From Naegleria lovaniensis (Eukaryota > Heterolobosea > Eutetramitea > Acrasida > Naegleriidae), in assembly GCF_003324165.1 (NCBI RefSeq), contig NW_025407839.1:62001-126000 (forward strand): 64,000 nt of DNA, read 5' to 3'. The translations under genes were made by a program, and so were the position numbers. A model generated the notes under the pieces. That model worked only from the letters and a program-made list of their open reading frames with translations, was not told where the DNA came from and made no database searches. Below are positions 33,172 through 46,443 of the stretch, piece after piece. The stretch's first letter is position 1. The number at the start of each line of letters is the position of its first letter.

Positions 33172-36085
33172 ATGGGTCATACAGCCTTTGAATATTTTCA
33201 ATTGTTGGATGGCCTCAACAGGGTGGAATCCTTGTGCGTGATGGGAAATACGTTATTTGTAGCAACTACGGACGGAACTCTCTCCTTGTACAATTTACAA
33301 TATGATAAAAAGGCTGGAAGCAAGGAACGATTTACATGTACATCATTCAGCAAAAAAACACAATTCAGTAAGAGACCAATCACACAAATGTGTTCCGTAC
33401 CAGAGTTGGGTATTTTGATTTGTCTCACAGATGGATTTATCAAGTTATATACATTGAGTATGTTGAGAGAAATTGATACTCTTAAAAATCAAAAGGTAAG
33501 ATCTCATCTTACTGTTCCAGCAATATCATATTGGTATATTGGGAATATGATAATGTTAAAATAATCATAATCATTATGATGAAAATTTAATTTCTTGGCG
33601 TCATCATTCCATAACTCACCAAAAAATCATTTACAACATCAACAACTCAAAATATCAACACAATTGTGAACTATAGCAAAACCAACTGAAGGGATGCATG
33701 TTTTTTGCCTTGAAAAAACACAATGGAGAATTCACAATGGCAGTTGCATCCAAGAAAAAGATTACAATTTTACAATACGGAAGCAAGGAGTCCACATTTA
33801 AATATCAACAAGAATTGGTATTGCCTGATGCTGCCAAATCGATAAATTGGAGCGGAGACAAACTTTGTGTTGGATTTAAGAAGGAATACTCTCTCATTGA
33901 CACTCAAAAATCAGGAAGCATGCCACAAAAATTATTCGACACTGGAGTATCTCAACAAACAACACTCGGTCTCTCGCTACCCAATGAAACCATTGTGGTC
34001 GTGAGCAATATTGGAGTGACACTTAATTTCTCGGGAAAACCCACTCGCTCACACGGAATTGGGTGGAGTGAATTTCCCAACATGATTGCCTATTTGAAAC
34101 CTTATCTCATTACACCACTGTCAGTTTTTGTTGAAATTCGAATTTTGAGCTCAACCATCAAGAAAGAGACTTTTATTCAAAGTTTGCCCTTGAGAGATAT
34201 TGTGGCCACAAGTCAGCAAAATTTCATTGATTTAGATCAACCAGATAACATGGATCAAGGAATGGGTGTGGGATTCAAACTGAGAACAGAACTCGATCGT
34301 GATGACACCATTGATCCTGAAAATCGAGTATTTCTTGCATCGAGAAGTGGTATTTATGTTCTCGTGATGAAACAATTCGATTTACAAGCCGAAGAGTTGT
34401 TATCGAATCAACAATATGAGCTAGCACTTCACTTGTGTGAAACTGTAGAACATACAAGATACAAAATCGAGGACTGGAGAGTCAGTTCCATTCACACTCA
34501 ATATGGTTTTCATCTTTTCGCGAAGGGCGAATTTGACAAAGCCATGGAACATTTTGACAAGACCAAAGACGATCCTCGTATGATCATTTCACTCTTCCCT
34601 GATTTATTGCCTCCCAAATCTTCATTCAAAGTCTCTCTGCCGTACAGTGTGCAAGAACAAGCAAAAATTGACCAATATCTTAAAGACATTGAACAACGAA
34701 ATAAGGCTCTTCAAGCTCTTATTCAATATCTCCTTCATAGAAGAACACCTGCTGATAAAGAGCTCAATGAGCAAGCCCAAGATGAAGCAGAGGCAGTAGA
34801 TACTGCACTCCTGAAGGCTCTACTCTACACCAATGACCCGCATGTGGAGGATTTCCTCTCATCTCCCAATCGTTGTAATATTTTTGACAGTCAGAAAACA
34901 CTTCACTCTCATCAAAAATTTAGAGAGCTTGTCATTTTCTACAAGACCAAGGGGCTTCATGAAAGAGCTCTCGAGCTGTTAAAATTGCTTGGCGACAAGT
35001 CATCATCTTCAACAGCATTTTATACGGATTTGATGGGAGTCATGCCAACTGTCAATTATCTACGAGATCTTCAACAGGCAGGAGAGGGTAAGCAATATAT
35101 CATGGAATTCAGTAAGTGGGTCTTACAAGCAGAACCACTGAGAGGTTTAAAGATTTTCCAAGTACCAAATTGTCCATTCAACGTCAATGAAGTCGTTTCA
35201 CATTTGGAATTATTCGACCATGCCTTGGCAATGAAAATTGCATACCTGGAACACTTGATTAAGGTTGAAAAATCGACAGATCCAAACCTTCACAATCAAC
35301 TCTTACTTCTCTATTTGGAATATGTCAGCAAATATTCTTCTCCAAAATCCAGCTATGAAGAAGATAATACCAAAGGACTACTTTTCACTTGCAAAGATAT
35401 CAAACATAGAATGAATGATTTCCTTTCACACTCACAATATTATCATCCTGAAAAGATGCTTTCGCGGTTTCCTTTCGACTCTCTGTATGAAGAGAGGGCC
35501 ATTTTACTCAGCAGAATTAACAGACATTCACAAGCATTGACCATTTATGTCACAAAATTGGAAAGTATTGAGAAAGCAGAAAAGTACTGCATGGATCACT
35601 ATAATCCAGACGGTACCGAAGAGAGTAGAGAGATTTTCTTAATTCTTCTCAAAATGATTTTGCAACAAAGTGGCACCAATACTGATAGCAACAACATGTT
35701 CTTTGAAGACGCCATAGGATTAATGGAAAGACACTTTTCTAAAATTGATCTCATTAAGGCACTCAAATTAATGCCCGAGAATGTTCCAGTAATTGAATTA
35801 ATGAGATACTTTGAAGCTGTCATGAGATCACACACGGAGCAAAAGAGAAAGGTACAAATTATGAAGAATATTAGTCGGTCAGAAAATTTGCAAGTTCAAG
35901 AACAGGTGATTGGCGAAAGAAAACGACTTGTAAAGATCAAATCAGACAGAATTTGTCCAGTCTGCAAGAAGAGAATTGGTATGAGCGCTTTTGTGTGTTA
36001 TCCAAATGGTATTGTCACACATTACATTTGTTCCAAGAATCCAAATATTTGCCCAGTGACTGGTCAAAACTTTTTGAAATTGTAA
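33172..36085 (+). CDS. VPS39: VPS39/Vam6, HOPS tethering complex subunit
   Basis: Two exons (33172-33495 and 33677-36085, intron 181 nt) give 910 residues. The N-terminus is a citron-homology (CNH) propeller. Human VPS39 shares the order seen here: an opening phrase FEYFQLLDGL, then VATTDGTLSLY, then MAVASKKKITIL, then PDAAKSINWSGDKLCVGFKKEYSLI, then a NWTD/GWSEFP-like strand and FVEIRIL. Residues about 240-850 form a clathrin-heavy-chain-like helical solenoid. The C-terminus has the zinc-binding VPS39 domain 2: CPVCKKRIGMSAFVCYPNG, then CPVTG. The protein joins Rab7-type GTPase to HOPS for late endosome and vacuole fusion. No frame break is seen. Confidence 0.94.
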
Positions 36086-36212
36086 ATATGACAAATGATT
36101 GATAAAGCGTGGCGAATTATTTATTTCTTGGCTTTCCAAATGATAGTAATTAATTAACAATAAAAATGAATTGAACCAAGAACTTGCAAACAGATTTATA
36201 TTGAACACCCAT

Positions 36213-38440
36213 TTAAACACCTTCAGAACTCAACTGAGGCATACATAAATTATAGAAAACTGAATCTTTAAAGACTTGTTCTCGTGTCTTCCATGCACAC
36301 CAACCTCCTGAAATGATATCTTCCAAATATTCAGGATCATTAATACTTCCAGTGAAATGTGGGTCTAAAATCAAGTACGAACATTCTCCTGTCATTTCAT
36401 CAAATTCAATTCCTAACATGGTATAAGCCAACACTCCTCCACCAATCATGATTGGACTTCCATTCACATCAAAATGATTGGCAATGGCACGAGCATGAGC
36501 ATTCATTTCATCTCCTCGATTTACATACAAGACCTTACTTTGCACTCCACACCACTTTTCCAAAACAATGGTATTTTCAAAAGCTCCAATCCATTGACGA
36601 GAGCCCAAGAAGGATGTCTGTTTGTCACCACAATCCACGAGACATTTCTGAATTTCTTGATGAGTGGGTAAATTGACTACAACTGCCCCAGCATGATACT
36701 GTGCGTGTGAAATGAGTGTTTGTAAACTTCTGTAGGCACAACCCCAACCTTCATCATTGAATTTATCTTGGCAATAATGTGAGTATAAATAATCGCCACG
36801 AACAAGATGTAAATTATTTGGATTGGTCGATTTGATGGTCGATGGATAGCCCGCATAGAGATGAATGTTGAGAATCTTCTTATTGAACTCGGTAATCTTG
36901 GTTTTTGGAGAAGGACCAAAAGTCAATGCTTGATTGGTTCGAATGAATGGTTGTTTCAATGAAAAGTATAATCTCTTGTGATATTCTTCTCTCAATTTGA
37001 TGGCATTTTGTTCATTACGTTGCTCAAAAACAATGTCATCACTATAGAATGGATAACAACAGGTGAAAACGTGTGGATAGTCTTTTGGAAGATATTGATA
37101 AAATCCAATGTGTCGAATACTTTTTGAAGAACCAACATGTGGTAAAAGGAAACTGTCATTACCAAAATATTTCTTGATAAAGACAAGTTGGTCAAGGAGA
37201 CCTTCAATCATGACCTGTTTCAAATGTTCAAATTAGTCAACTTGTTGTTGCCAACATGTTGAAAAATTGGAATGTAACTTGTGGTTTCAAGTGAGAGCTT
37301 GCAATTTGTATTCTTCTTATCTGAGGAAAGGTAAATGCCACTTCCATATTGATTGGGAGATAGATTTAAGAAAGCGTCAAAATGTAGGAACTTGGAAATG
37401 GTTTTAACAGTGGACATGTTATCCTCAGATTTGTGTTCGTTGAGTTTAAGAAATTCTCCAAGTGTTTGTTTTGGAAGTTTTTTCTTCTTGTTCTTTGAAG
37501 AGGTGTCTTTCTTGTTAAAATTGGTATCAACCTTCAATTGTTGAGTTGAAGTGTCCACTACTGTTAATTTTTCAGGCAAAATTGATTCTAGCGATGCTTC
37601 ATGACCACGAATTTCAATAGGAGTGGATGAGCTGGCCGTCACATTGCTTGAACTATTCGACTTGTTCTTTTTTGAAGACTGTTCAGAACTATTATCAGTA
37701 GTTGATACTGCAGTTCTAACCACTATCTTCTCTTCAGATTTCAAAGTTTCGATATAGCTGTCAATTTGCTTTTGGAAAGTTTCTTTCATAATTTGATCAC
37801 TATTTGTAGCTTGCACGTCAAACGTATATGGAATGATCAAATCACAATGCAACCTAGCAATCATATAAGGTGACGTCGTCGATGATAGTTTTGCTTGCTG
37901 TTGTAATTCATGTTTGTCTCCCACAATGGGAATTTCAGAAAATTCACGAATTGTGTCTTGCCTAATGACATGAGCTGTTTTATCCGAGACATTGAAATTG
38001 AACACTTCCATCATTGTCGATGATGAAGTACCACCTCCGACCGTGACCAATAATTGTTCAAAATGATTTTCTTTGGCCAACAGAGAAGGAAATTGTGATG
38101 AAACCCACGAAGCTACAATCTTTTCCGTTTCAGGAGCTTCCGATCCAATAACTACTTCACTGCCATGATATTTAGTAAGTGTTCCTTGGGTAGTATATAA
38201 TCCTACAATTGCTAAACCTTTCGGAATCATCACGAGCCTCATCAAATCCAATTCCGTTTGATCCACATTCGAGAGACTTTTCATAAAATTCAAAATAGAA
38301 ACATCGTGGTTATTGTTTTCAATTCCGATCAAATAACCTAGTACTGGATTGGTGGATGAGGCCAAATGTTTAAATAATTGACCCAACCTATTTTTGATGA
38401 GTGATTGAATGAGAACCGAAGAAATTTGTGATGAAAGCAT
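36213..38440 (-). CDS. UFSP2: UFM1-specific protease 2 (one frame break)
   Basis: The C-terminal 200 residues are the cysteine protease domain. It has the catalytic cysteine in DEGWGCAYRSLQT, then GSRQWIGAFE, the oxyanion-area GGGVLAYTMLGI, and the Asp-His pair in LDPHFTG. UFSP2 matures the ubiquitin-like protein UFM1 and removes it from targets such as ribosomal uL24 at the ER. The 400-residue N-terminal region resembles the MPN-like N-part of UFSP2 (a GYLIGIENN-type start). The two open frames are joined by one missing base near 37222, in a short T-run, giving 742 residues. The ATG at 38440 follows eight A bases. Confidence 0.9.
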
Positions 38441-38630
38441 TTTTTTTTAAATATTTATTTTAAAAAATTGAAATATTTACAACTGTGACGACCTCATCAT
38501 ACGACCATCCCAGAATCTCTCATGTTTGGAAATTCATAAAACTTGTTATTCATCCAGTTTCGAGCAGACACATCATCTTGTTGGAACATGAAATTTTTCA
38601 ACATTTTCACACTGTTAACATTGGAGTCAT

Positions 38631-39956
38631 TTAAAAACATTTCCTTCCATGATACACTGGAGGACCAGCTTCGTCATATTCTTCCTTTGTTGTGAACAAG
38701 GCGGAAGTTGTCGATAAGGATCCAAAAATTGAAGCTCCAATCCATGACAAGTATTTTCTTTCTGTACGTGCCATGATGTTCAATTGAGTTGTGAGGAGAT
38801 TTCCATGATTAGGTAAAAGTGTCAGTAATTCTTGTTTTAAGCGATGACTAAATCCAGGAAATAATGTATTTCCTCCTGATAAAATGATATTCGAATAGAA
38901 ATCTCGTCGTAAATTCATGTCACACGATTGAATGGAATTAAAAATCATTTCATGAATTCCATTATATTCCAAATCGTTCAATATTGAGCTTGGATTAAAT
39001 AATAATTCAACAGGTTTAGAACATAATTCATTGGAGAGTGTAATTTCTTGTCCATCTGGTAATTCATATCTTTTTTGATTGCAATTATTTTGTGAATCAT
39101 GTTGTGAATCATTTGACTGAGCACAATAACACAATTTTTCTTTCAAATCTCTCACAATTTCTCGATCCAATCTCGTCTTACAAACGAGTCCCTTCTCATT
39201 TTGCAATAAATTCATGAAATATTCTGTCACATCCCTACCTGCCAAATGCCAACTTTTCAAAGCATACATCAATGCATTTCCTTCATAAATTGGCAATACA
39301 TTTGTAATACCATCTCCAGATTCCACAATCACACCACTCACTTTTCCACATCCATACATGGACATGACTGCTTGATTTCCCAAATAAATAGCAGGCACTG
39401 AAAATGTCTCAAACATGATTTGAATTATTTTTTCTTTTTGTGCTTTTGGTTGCAATGGAATGTGTGTCAACAAGATTGGACATTCTTCAGGAGCAATTTT
39501 CAATTCATCATAAAAAGCACAATGCCATAATTTTTCCATATCATCCCAATCTCGAATTATTCCTCTGGACATGGGTTCCGAATATGTGCAACATGATGAT
39601 GAACCATCATGATTAGAACATTCTGAATTTTGAATTTCATTCCAAGAAATTTCAAGATCGGAATGATGCTGCTGCTGATACAATGGATTAAATTCAAGAT
39701 GACACGAGGATGGCAACATGGAAATGGCTGAATGACCTGTGAAGGCATATTTCGGTGGTATTTGGAGAGGAGAAATTTGAAATAAATTTTCATGAAAGGT
39801 CGTCGTCGTTGGTTGATCGAGTGTACAATCCATTCCCAATCGACCGACGAGAGTTGGAAACACACTACGAGGACATAATTCTCCTGTGAAACCACATTTG
39901 AGTGTGCCAGAGCCAGTATCGATCACGACTTGAGCAATGTCATCATCGATAAACAT
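38631..39956 (-). CDS. Actin-related protein, divergent
   Basis: This single-exon gene has 441 codons. It keeps actin landmarks: VVIDTGSGTLKCGFTGE for phosphate loop 1, FPTLVGR, RGIIRDWDDMEKLWHCAFY, LGNQAVMSMYGCGKVSGVIV, ESGDGITNVLPIYEG for loop 2, LAGRDVTEYF, ILSGGNTLFPGF and the final RKCF. It has an insertion of about 65 residues around 60-125 (Gln/Ser/Cys rich) and another near 275. It is too divergent for conventional actin, and I cannot place it in Arp1, Arp2, Arp3 or a nuclear class. Nucleotide-binding residues appear intact. Confidence 0.88.
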   Translation of the reverse strand: MFIDDDIAQVVIDTGSGTLKCGFTGELCPRSVFPTLVGRLGMDCTLDQPTTTTFHENLFQISPLQIPPKYAFTGHSAISMLPSSCHLEFNPLYQQQHHSDLEISWNEIQNSECSNHDGSSSCCTYSEPMSRGIIRDWDDMEKLWHCAFYDELKIAPEECPILLTHIPLQPKAQKEKIIQIMFETFSVPAIYLGNQAVMSMYGCGKVSGVIVESGDGITNVLPIYEGNALMYALKSWHLAGRDVTEYFMNLLQNEKGLVCKTRLDREIVRDLKEKLCYCAQSNDSQHDSQNNCNQKRYELPDGQEITLSNELCSKPVELLFNPSSILNDLEYNGIHEMIFNSIQSCDMNLRRDFYSNIILSGGNTLFPGFSHRLKQELLTLLPNHGNLLTTQLNIMARTERKYLSWIGASIFGSLSTTSALFTTKEEYDEAGPPVYHGRKCF

Positions 39957-40245
39957 TTTTTTGTTAACTTAACGCCAAAACCCATTTCATGAACAACGAA
40001 CTTGGTAAATGCCAAATGTCAATATTTAATACTATTCAAATCAACCCAGGATGTAGAAAATTGTCAAACCCTAACTTTAAAAAATGCAAAACTGATCTCG
40101 CCACACACGCGCATTTTTACCATCTCCATAAATTATTTCAACAACACAACTGATCGGAACATTGAATAATCATTCATCATGCTCATTTAGATTTTGTATT
40201 ATGCGCGTGCGAAATTTATAATTATGAAGAATTTGTTATTCCATC
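39957..40245. promoter_or_regulatory. Divergent intergenic region (actin-related / 7TM protein)
   Basis: These 289 bp separate two divergent genes. The left side carries an A-tract leader for the actin-related gene. No discrete element is recognised. Confidence 0.3.
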
Positions 40246-43200
40246 ATGATGATGAATCCAAACACAACAATGTGCAACGTTATCCTTCAACGTTTCCGAG
40301 TCATCATCATTTCAATACTCATGTTTGTTCCTATCATGATGATGATGATCGGGATGATGATGATCGGACTCTCTTCAACCACAGCAACAACGATCAATCG
40401 TGGGTTAGCGTATTGCGCCATTGCTAACTCATCGGTCATTCCACTCACTGCGAGCCTCTTGCAGGAACAACGACAGAATGGAATTTTATGTCCTTTCGGA
40501 TTCATGAAACGAGCGACCTCAGTCAGTAATCAGGCAATTCCTATTGGTGTCGTTTCAATGTGTGAGTATAGTAGAAGTATTGAATGAAATTGTGGATCGG
40601 CAACCGTGTAACATTCCCGATGATGGTTCAACAGAGGTCCTTCCCACTCCCATACTTGATCCTAGGAATTGCATTTTCGACTTTTTGCATTGCTCGCCTC
40701 GTACTCGAAAGTGTACCTTTACACATACGAGAGCACAGGGAGATCGATGTGTTGATCGATTTAATTGTATTGGATCGAGCGATAAGCAGAATGTGCTACG
40801 AGCATTGGCTGTTAATTGTCATGAAGGAAGATGCACATCGTTGAAAAATTCTCCCTCATTGCCGTTGGCTCTCAATGTTGGGGTTATCCTTTGGGTAGTA
40901 GTGAAGACTATGCTCGGTTTTTAAATTATCAAAACAACACGTTACTGACCTGTGTAGAAAATTCCATTTGTACCTCGAATGGTAACAAATTACCTCATGC
41001 CTATTGCATTCAGCTTCAATCAAAAAAGCCTCAAAACTTGAATCATGCGGGGCAGTAAGCACAAAAGATCGAATTCAAGACATGAGCTATAAATTGTGTA
41101 AGGACGGATTGACTTGTGGGCAATATGTGAAGCCAGGTGGCACTTGTGTGGAATATGTTAAGGCCATTGACTTTGAAGATAGCTATCGATTTCCATTCAA
41201 TTTTCATCTCTCTATACCTGCCTTGATTTGTCCAGATGGTTACAAATACAGTTCAACATTCATGGGAGACAGGATTGCATGTCTAAAGAATGGAAGTGAC
41301 TTTTGTTTCACCAATGCTCCTTGTGGTGGCTACGATTACTTCAACATCAAATCAAGTTACAGCTTTAAACCTGGTCTAGAGATCTCAAAACAATTTGAAA
41401 GACTAACAAAATGTGACACAGCGGACAAGAAATGTGTCAGAGTATTTGCAAAAGAGAACGGTATGAGATGTTTAGACCATTGGGAATGTCGTTCGTCCTA
41501 CTGTTTCAACAAAACGTATTGCACAGAATTGCCGAAACAATTTTCTTGTGGACCAAGCGTTTCTAATCCAAGCGTCACTGATTGCCCTGGATACTCACAT
41601 TGTGTTTGTACCAACTCAACACTAGGCATTTGTTCGAATGTTTGTTTTGCGGAATTGGCCGATTTACATACATGTGCTTATAATTTGGGTGTGTTTGGAG
41701 AGACTAGTCCAGTATCAATCATGGAAAATACATTGCTTCCATTCATTGACAATGCATCCTCGATATTCTCTCTCGAGAACGGAACATGCAAAGATTACAT
41801 GACCAAATATTTTGAATGTATGCAGTCCTTTCAGCAACGACTCGGATTAGAAATTCTACCCATTGTGACTGGTACTGATAATGAGCGAGCCATTCCAATA
41901 CCTCAACCGGATGATGAATATTTATTTCGAGTGCAATCATCATTTGATTTACGTAATGATGTTGACCGACCACTTTTAATTTCTAAGCTTAATGAATCAT
42001 ATCGAATAGATACCTCACGTTTCTTAGAACCAAGTGCGATTCAATTGACCACTATTGACATGCTATCTAATGGCTCTCAAATACTAACTCAAACGTCAAG
42101 TCTATATATCAATGTTAGAATCTCAGAATATGTGATGCTTTCTACAGCAGAGAGAATGGTAGGACTGATGCCCAGATATAAATTCAAAAGTGTAGACTTT
42201 AAGAATATTCATGCATGTGCATGTTGTTCAGAAATGGTAACAAAATATGTAGAAGCTTCGCTGGATGGAGGGATTTTACTCAAAGCGAAGAGAACTGATT
42301 TAGTTGCTGAGATTTATATCAATAAGGTGGATTTAAGTATCACTATTTCTGGACTCGAACCTATTATGGGACATAATTCATTCCTGAACCGCAATTGGTA
42401 TGAGAGATGTGACATCATTCTTGTTCCACCGGAAGACATTGACGTTGTCACACTTTCAATCAAGAATAACATGCTATTACTGGACAACAATGCATCATCG
42501 CCAAGTACAGTCAGCGAATTAGAATCGGCATCTATGAACGATTTATTTGTAATTTTTTTTTCAAATTTACCTTCCAAAGTATTGGCCGTAACTCGGGATG
42601 TGAGAGATGCAGCCATGACCAATCAACAAGTATTTGCTAAAGTTTCCTCATTAATTCAAGATGCAATTTCTCAACAGTACAATCAAGCAATGAAACTACT
42701 CAATAGTTCTTCTCGAACGAACAGTACCAACTTAACTCTGGTAGATTGCTCTCTATTTAATTCGACATTGGATGTTAAGGCATATCATCGAACAATATTC
42801 TCCTTCCCATTGACATTCGATCTGATATTCCCTCTCCCCTGTCCTCATCCTCATTTATAATAGAATTTGATCAATGGTTTTCCATGAATGCCCTTAAACG
42901 ATATGGAAATTCATTGGAAGAACAAGTAATGCAACAATTGTTGGACATTCTGGCCAATCCAACATGTTACAGTAGTTACAACTCGTATTTAGGCGTTTTT
43001 CACTATAATGACGCCTCTCAATATTGGGATTTAATTTTAAAGGATTCAATGTTGTGGATTGTAGTGGCAAGTTGCTTGTCGTTTTATACATTGTTATTGT
43101 TCCGTTATAGAAATAGTATTTCGTTGAAACGAAGATTAATTACTCCTTTTATTGGTCCATTTTGCATGATGATTATTTGTTTGGTATATATTGAACCAAT

Positions 43201-44479
43201 CTTAATGTCACTATTCAAAACCATTGGTAGGAACATTATTCCTTTCATTCCCGTACCTAACCTATTCATGTCACTACTTGCTGCATCCTATATGATTGTG
43301 ACTATTAGATTTTATTTTTTGAGAAATTTATATCAAATTAGGAAAGGCTTAGAAGTATTGGATGACAACAAGACGAATTCAAGCATGAAAATTTACAAAG
43401 GGCTTACCAATACATACGTGACACTGGCCTTAATTGTGGTCGTGACGGTGTTGTTATTTGGAGCATGGTTTGGAATATTTTATGGAATTATGGAAAGTAT
43501 CATTATTGAGCGATTCGCAAGATTTGAGTGGACCCTCCAATTTGACGCGTCGTTGTTGGCATTGACGACTCAATTTGGTTTTTTGAGTTTAGTTTCAATT
43601 CTTTGCTTATTCGTTGATGCTATATTCAACTTGAAAAAAATTCGTAAGCACGTAGGTATTTGAGTGAGGAATTTCATGGATTGGTAACTTCCTTATTTTA
43701 GGGTATTGGCTACTATTTTATGTTTGATGACCCGTTTCATTTGAGAATGGATATCTTTTCGCAACTATTAATTTTCTTGATTTCCATTCTCGTTGTATTG
43801 GACATTTTTGTTTGGAATACCCTTATAGTTAATCGAGTTGGAATTTTACTCTTCTTTCTGTGCTCGCTAATGATATTTGGCGGAAATGTCATGCTTGTTG
43901 AATTCATTTCCTATTTGCAATACAAGAGGTGGTTGCAAAGATGTTGCATTACTTTACAAGATGATGACAACCACGATGCATTAACTCATGAATGGTACGA
44001 AAACATGAAAGATATACATTTCAGAGATTTGCAAGAGGTATGTTCATTCATTCCATGTTTGCCAAAATTTATCTTCTCACGAATGCACAAAAACATAGCA
44101 ATATGCCACGAATTTGTTCGCTTTGGAAAATTTGCGACTCTTTGAAGCATTCGAAAAGTTTGAAAAGAAGAAAAATCTGTCACTCAATGATTTAATGACG
44201 TTGAACCATGTCATTCTTAGTGTGAATTTATCGTCAGATTCTAAGAACACATATAATGATCTTGTTGCACACCTCACACTCAATCCCCATGAAACGATAC
44301 CATTCAATCGATTAGAACCAATCAAGCTCGAGCTTGTTGCTGAAAATATTATTCCTGAAATTTATTTGGCTCTCAAACAAACCAGCTATTTTGCCAAATG
44401 GAAAGAAGTCACCATTTTACAAAAAGAAGCGAACATTATTGGCGAACTTCCTATTGAAATTGAAATGCAAGAACTTTGA
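40246..44479 (+). CDS. Cys-rich 7TM receptor-like protein with C-terminal RGS-like domain (several frame breaks)
   Basis: The gene starts MMMNPNTT with a hydrophobic signal segment. About 850 residues of Cys-rich ectodomain follow (for example CRSSYCFNKTYC, CPGYSHCVC). Seven hydrophobic spans follow from about 43045: the first is MLWIVVASCLSFYTLLLF, the fourth LALIVVVTVLLFGAWFGIF, the seventh ILLFFLCSLMIFGGNVM. Two short introns fall at 43652-43701 and 44038-44098. After the second splice the tail reads LFALENLRLFEAFEKFEKK, ILSVNLSSDSKNTYNDL and SYFAKWKE, the F..ENL.F / IN.S..T / SY..F layout of RGS domains. A 7TM-RGS protein would both sense a ligand and speed GTP hydrolysis on a G-alpha. 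Frame shifts of one missing base are needed near 40850, 41028 and 42800; the shift near 40540 is of the other size (two bases missing or one extra). Confidence 0.68.
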
Positions 44480-44641
44480 AAAGTAGCCATTGAATCCTAA
44501 AATATGAATTCATGTTACTAAACAGTGCTGACGTAGCAGCCAACACCACGTGTCCCAAGCACATTTGAAAATTGTGCGCGCATTATTGAACTGTTAAACG
44601 CACATATTTCTGATTCTTGATCGCACAGTTTCATTAAAAAA

Positions 44642-46392
44642 ATGTCAATCATTGAAAGCGTCTTCCATTCTCTTCATTCATCGCCTCGATTTTGGTTTGC
44701 CATACAATCACTGGTCGGAATTGGAGCATTCTCTCTTTTTGCTCATGTCATGCTAAAGAATCGAAGATTTACATTGTTTTATGCCTTGTTTACATCGATT
44801 CATTGCTTGTTTACAAATTCGTATTTTGCAGCAAATCAATTTCCAATTCTTCCAATTGTTGGTCACTTTTATTTAAATGCATCAGTATTTGTACATTTAT
44901 TTGTGTTGATGAAATGGAGAAAATTGAAACCAAGGTAGGCGTCGTTACGCATTATTATTTGAAAATTATAAATTAATGATTATTTTTACAATGATTATTA
45001 CAAAAATGAAATTTAAAGTTGGTACTTGTGGAGCATTTGCCTTCCTGGATACTTTTATTTAGCTTGGGGAGCAATGGGATCTATGCTCTCCATTCCTCAT
45101 TCACTTTTAAGAATTGCATTTCGACCACTCTTTTCACACCTCGATCCCAATATGACCTATTTTCATTTATTAACTTTGAGTTTAACATTGTATTCCTTCT
45201 ACTTGTCGTTTGTGAGCCCAACTTTTGGAAAAGAGCAAGTACATATTGATTTGACTCATAATCGAAAGAAGAGTGAGGAGGAACTTGTAGATCAATCTCA
45301 AAACCATGACACTCTCATGACCATGTCATGGAATTGACAAGTGACAAGGTGATCCACCAAGATGAATCTCGTATTCTTCGAGTATTCCAAATTACTGATG
45401 CGCATATGGGACCTTACATGAGTAAGAAGCGATTATTTAAAATTTGTCAAAATATTGTCCATCACAAGCATCACATTGATCTAGTTGTAATTACTGGAGA
45501 TATGGAAACAATGGACACACATCATGATGAGGACTCATTAAGAGAGGCACTTTCTCCTCTTAAAGAAATTTCTCACAAAGTTGTAGCTTGTTTAGGAAAG
45601 TAAGTATTTTATAATTTAAATAATTTAAAATAATTAATGTTAAATGAATATTTTATTTAACATGGCCAATTTCGGATTGGACAGCCATGATTATGAAGTA
45701 TTGGAAAAAATTAGAAGAGCTTATCAAGAAAATTCAATTACCTTACTCGAAGATGATCAAACAATCATTGAAATTGAACGATGGTCCAAATTGAGTGGAG
45801 AAAAATCTCAAATTCAAATTGTTGGTTCAAGTTTTTCATTTGCAGGAATGGAGCCATCCACACGACACATTCAAGAATTGTGTAAAAAGTTTCCACGAAT
45901 CGATGCAAATACGCCACGAGTGTTACTAATTCATAATCCTTCCATTCTCTCTTCTTTGGATACTATGGATTCGTGTGATATTGTATTTAGTGGACATTTA
46001 CGTAAGTATCAATTGAATTTCTTAATGTAAATTTGGAACATGAATTTCTTAATGTTAAATATGTTAAATTTGTTGAAAATGAAATAATTTTGGAATTACA
46101 TCATGAAAGATGGTGGACAAATTGGAATTGGAAGAATGACTTTGTAAAAGGTCTCTATCACACACTGAAACTATTAGGAAAGGAAAAGACCCTTTTCAAA
46201 GCTTATCCACCAGATCAAGGTTTATATGGAAGAAGGTAAGTGTTGGAATCACGTTATGGGATGGGAAACACACTGACACACACATGAAATAGAAATTTGA
46301 GATTATATTCCCACAGAGGAACAGGTCACTATGGTTTTCCACTTCGACTTGGTATTTCCTCTGAACAATCTCTTATTCATTTATACTTTTAA
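44642..46392 (+). CDS. Membrane-anchored metallophosphoesterase (two frame breaks)
   Basis: Five exons (44642-44934, 45019-45599, 45685-46001, 46110-46235, 46317-46392) give 464 residues after one-base restorations near 45325 and 46141. Four or five hydrophobic spans fill residues 1-170. The calcineurin-like fold follows: ITDAHMG for the first metal site (DxH), VITGDME for GDxx, and the GNHD motif made by splicing GGAA to CCATGATTAT. SGHL then joins HGGQ across intron 3, making the GHxHGGQ motif. All metal ligands are present once spliced. The splice-built motifs confirm the exon structure. It resembles bacterial YkuE-type and TMPPE-like phosphoesterases; the substrate is unknown. Confidence 0.85.
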
Positions 46393-46443
46393 CATCATTC
46401 ACTTCAGCTCAAATAAATTTATTATTAAATCTTTACAAAAAAA

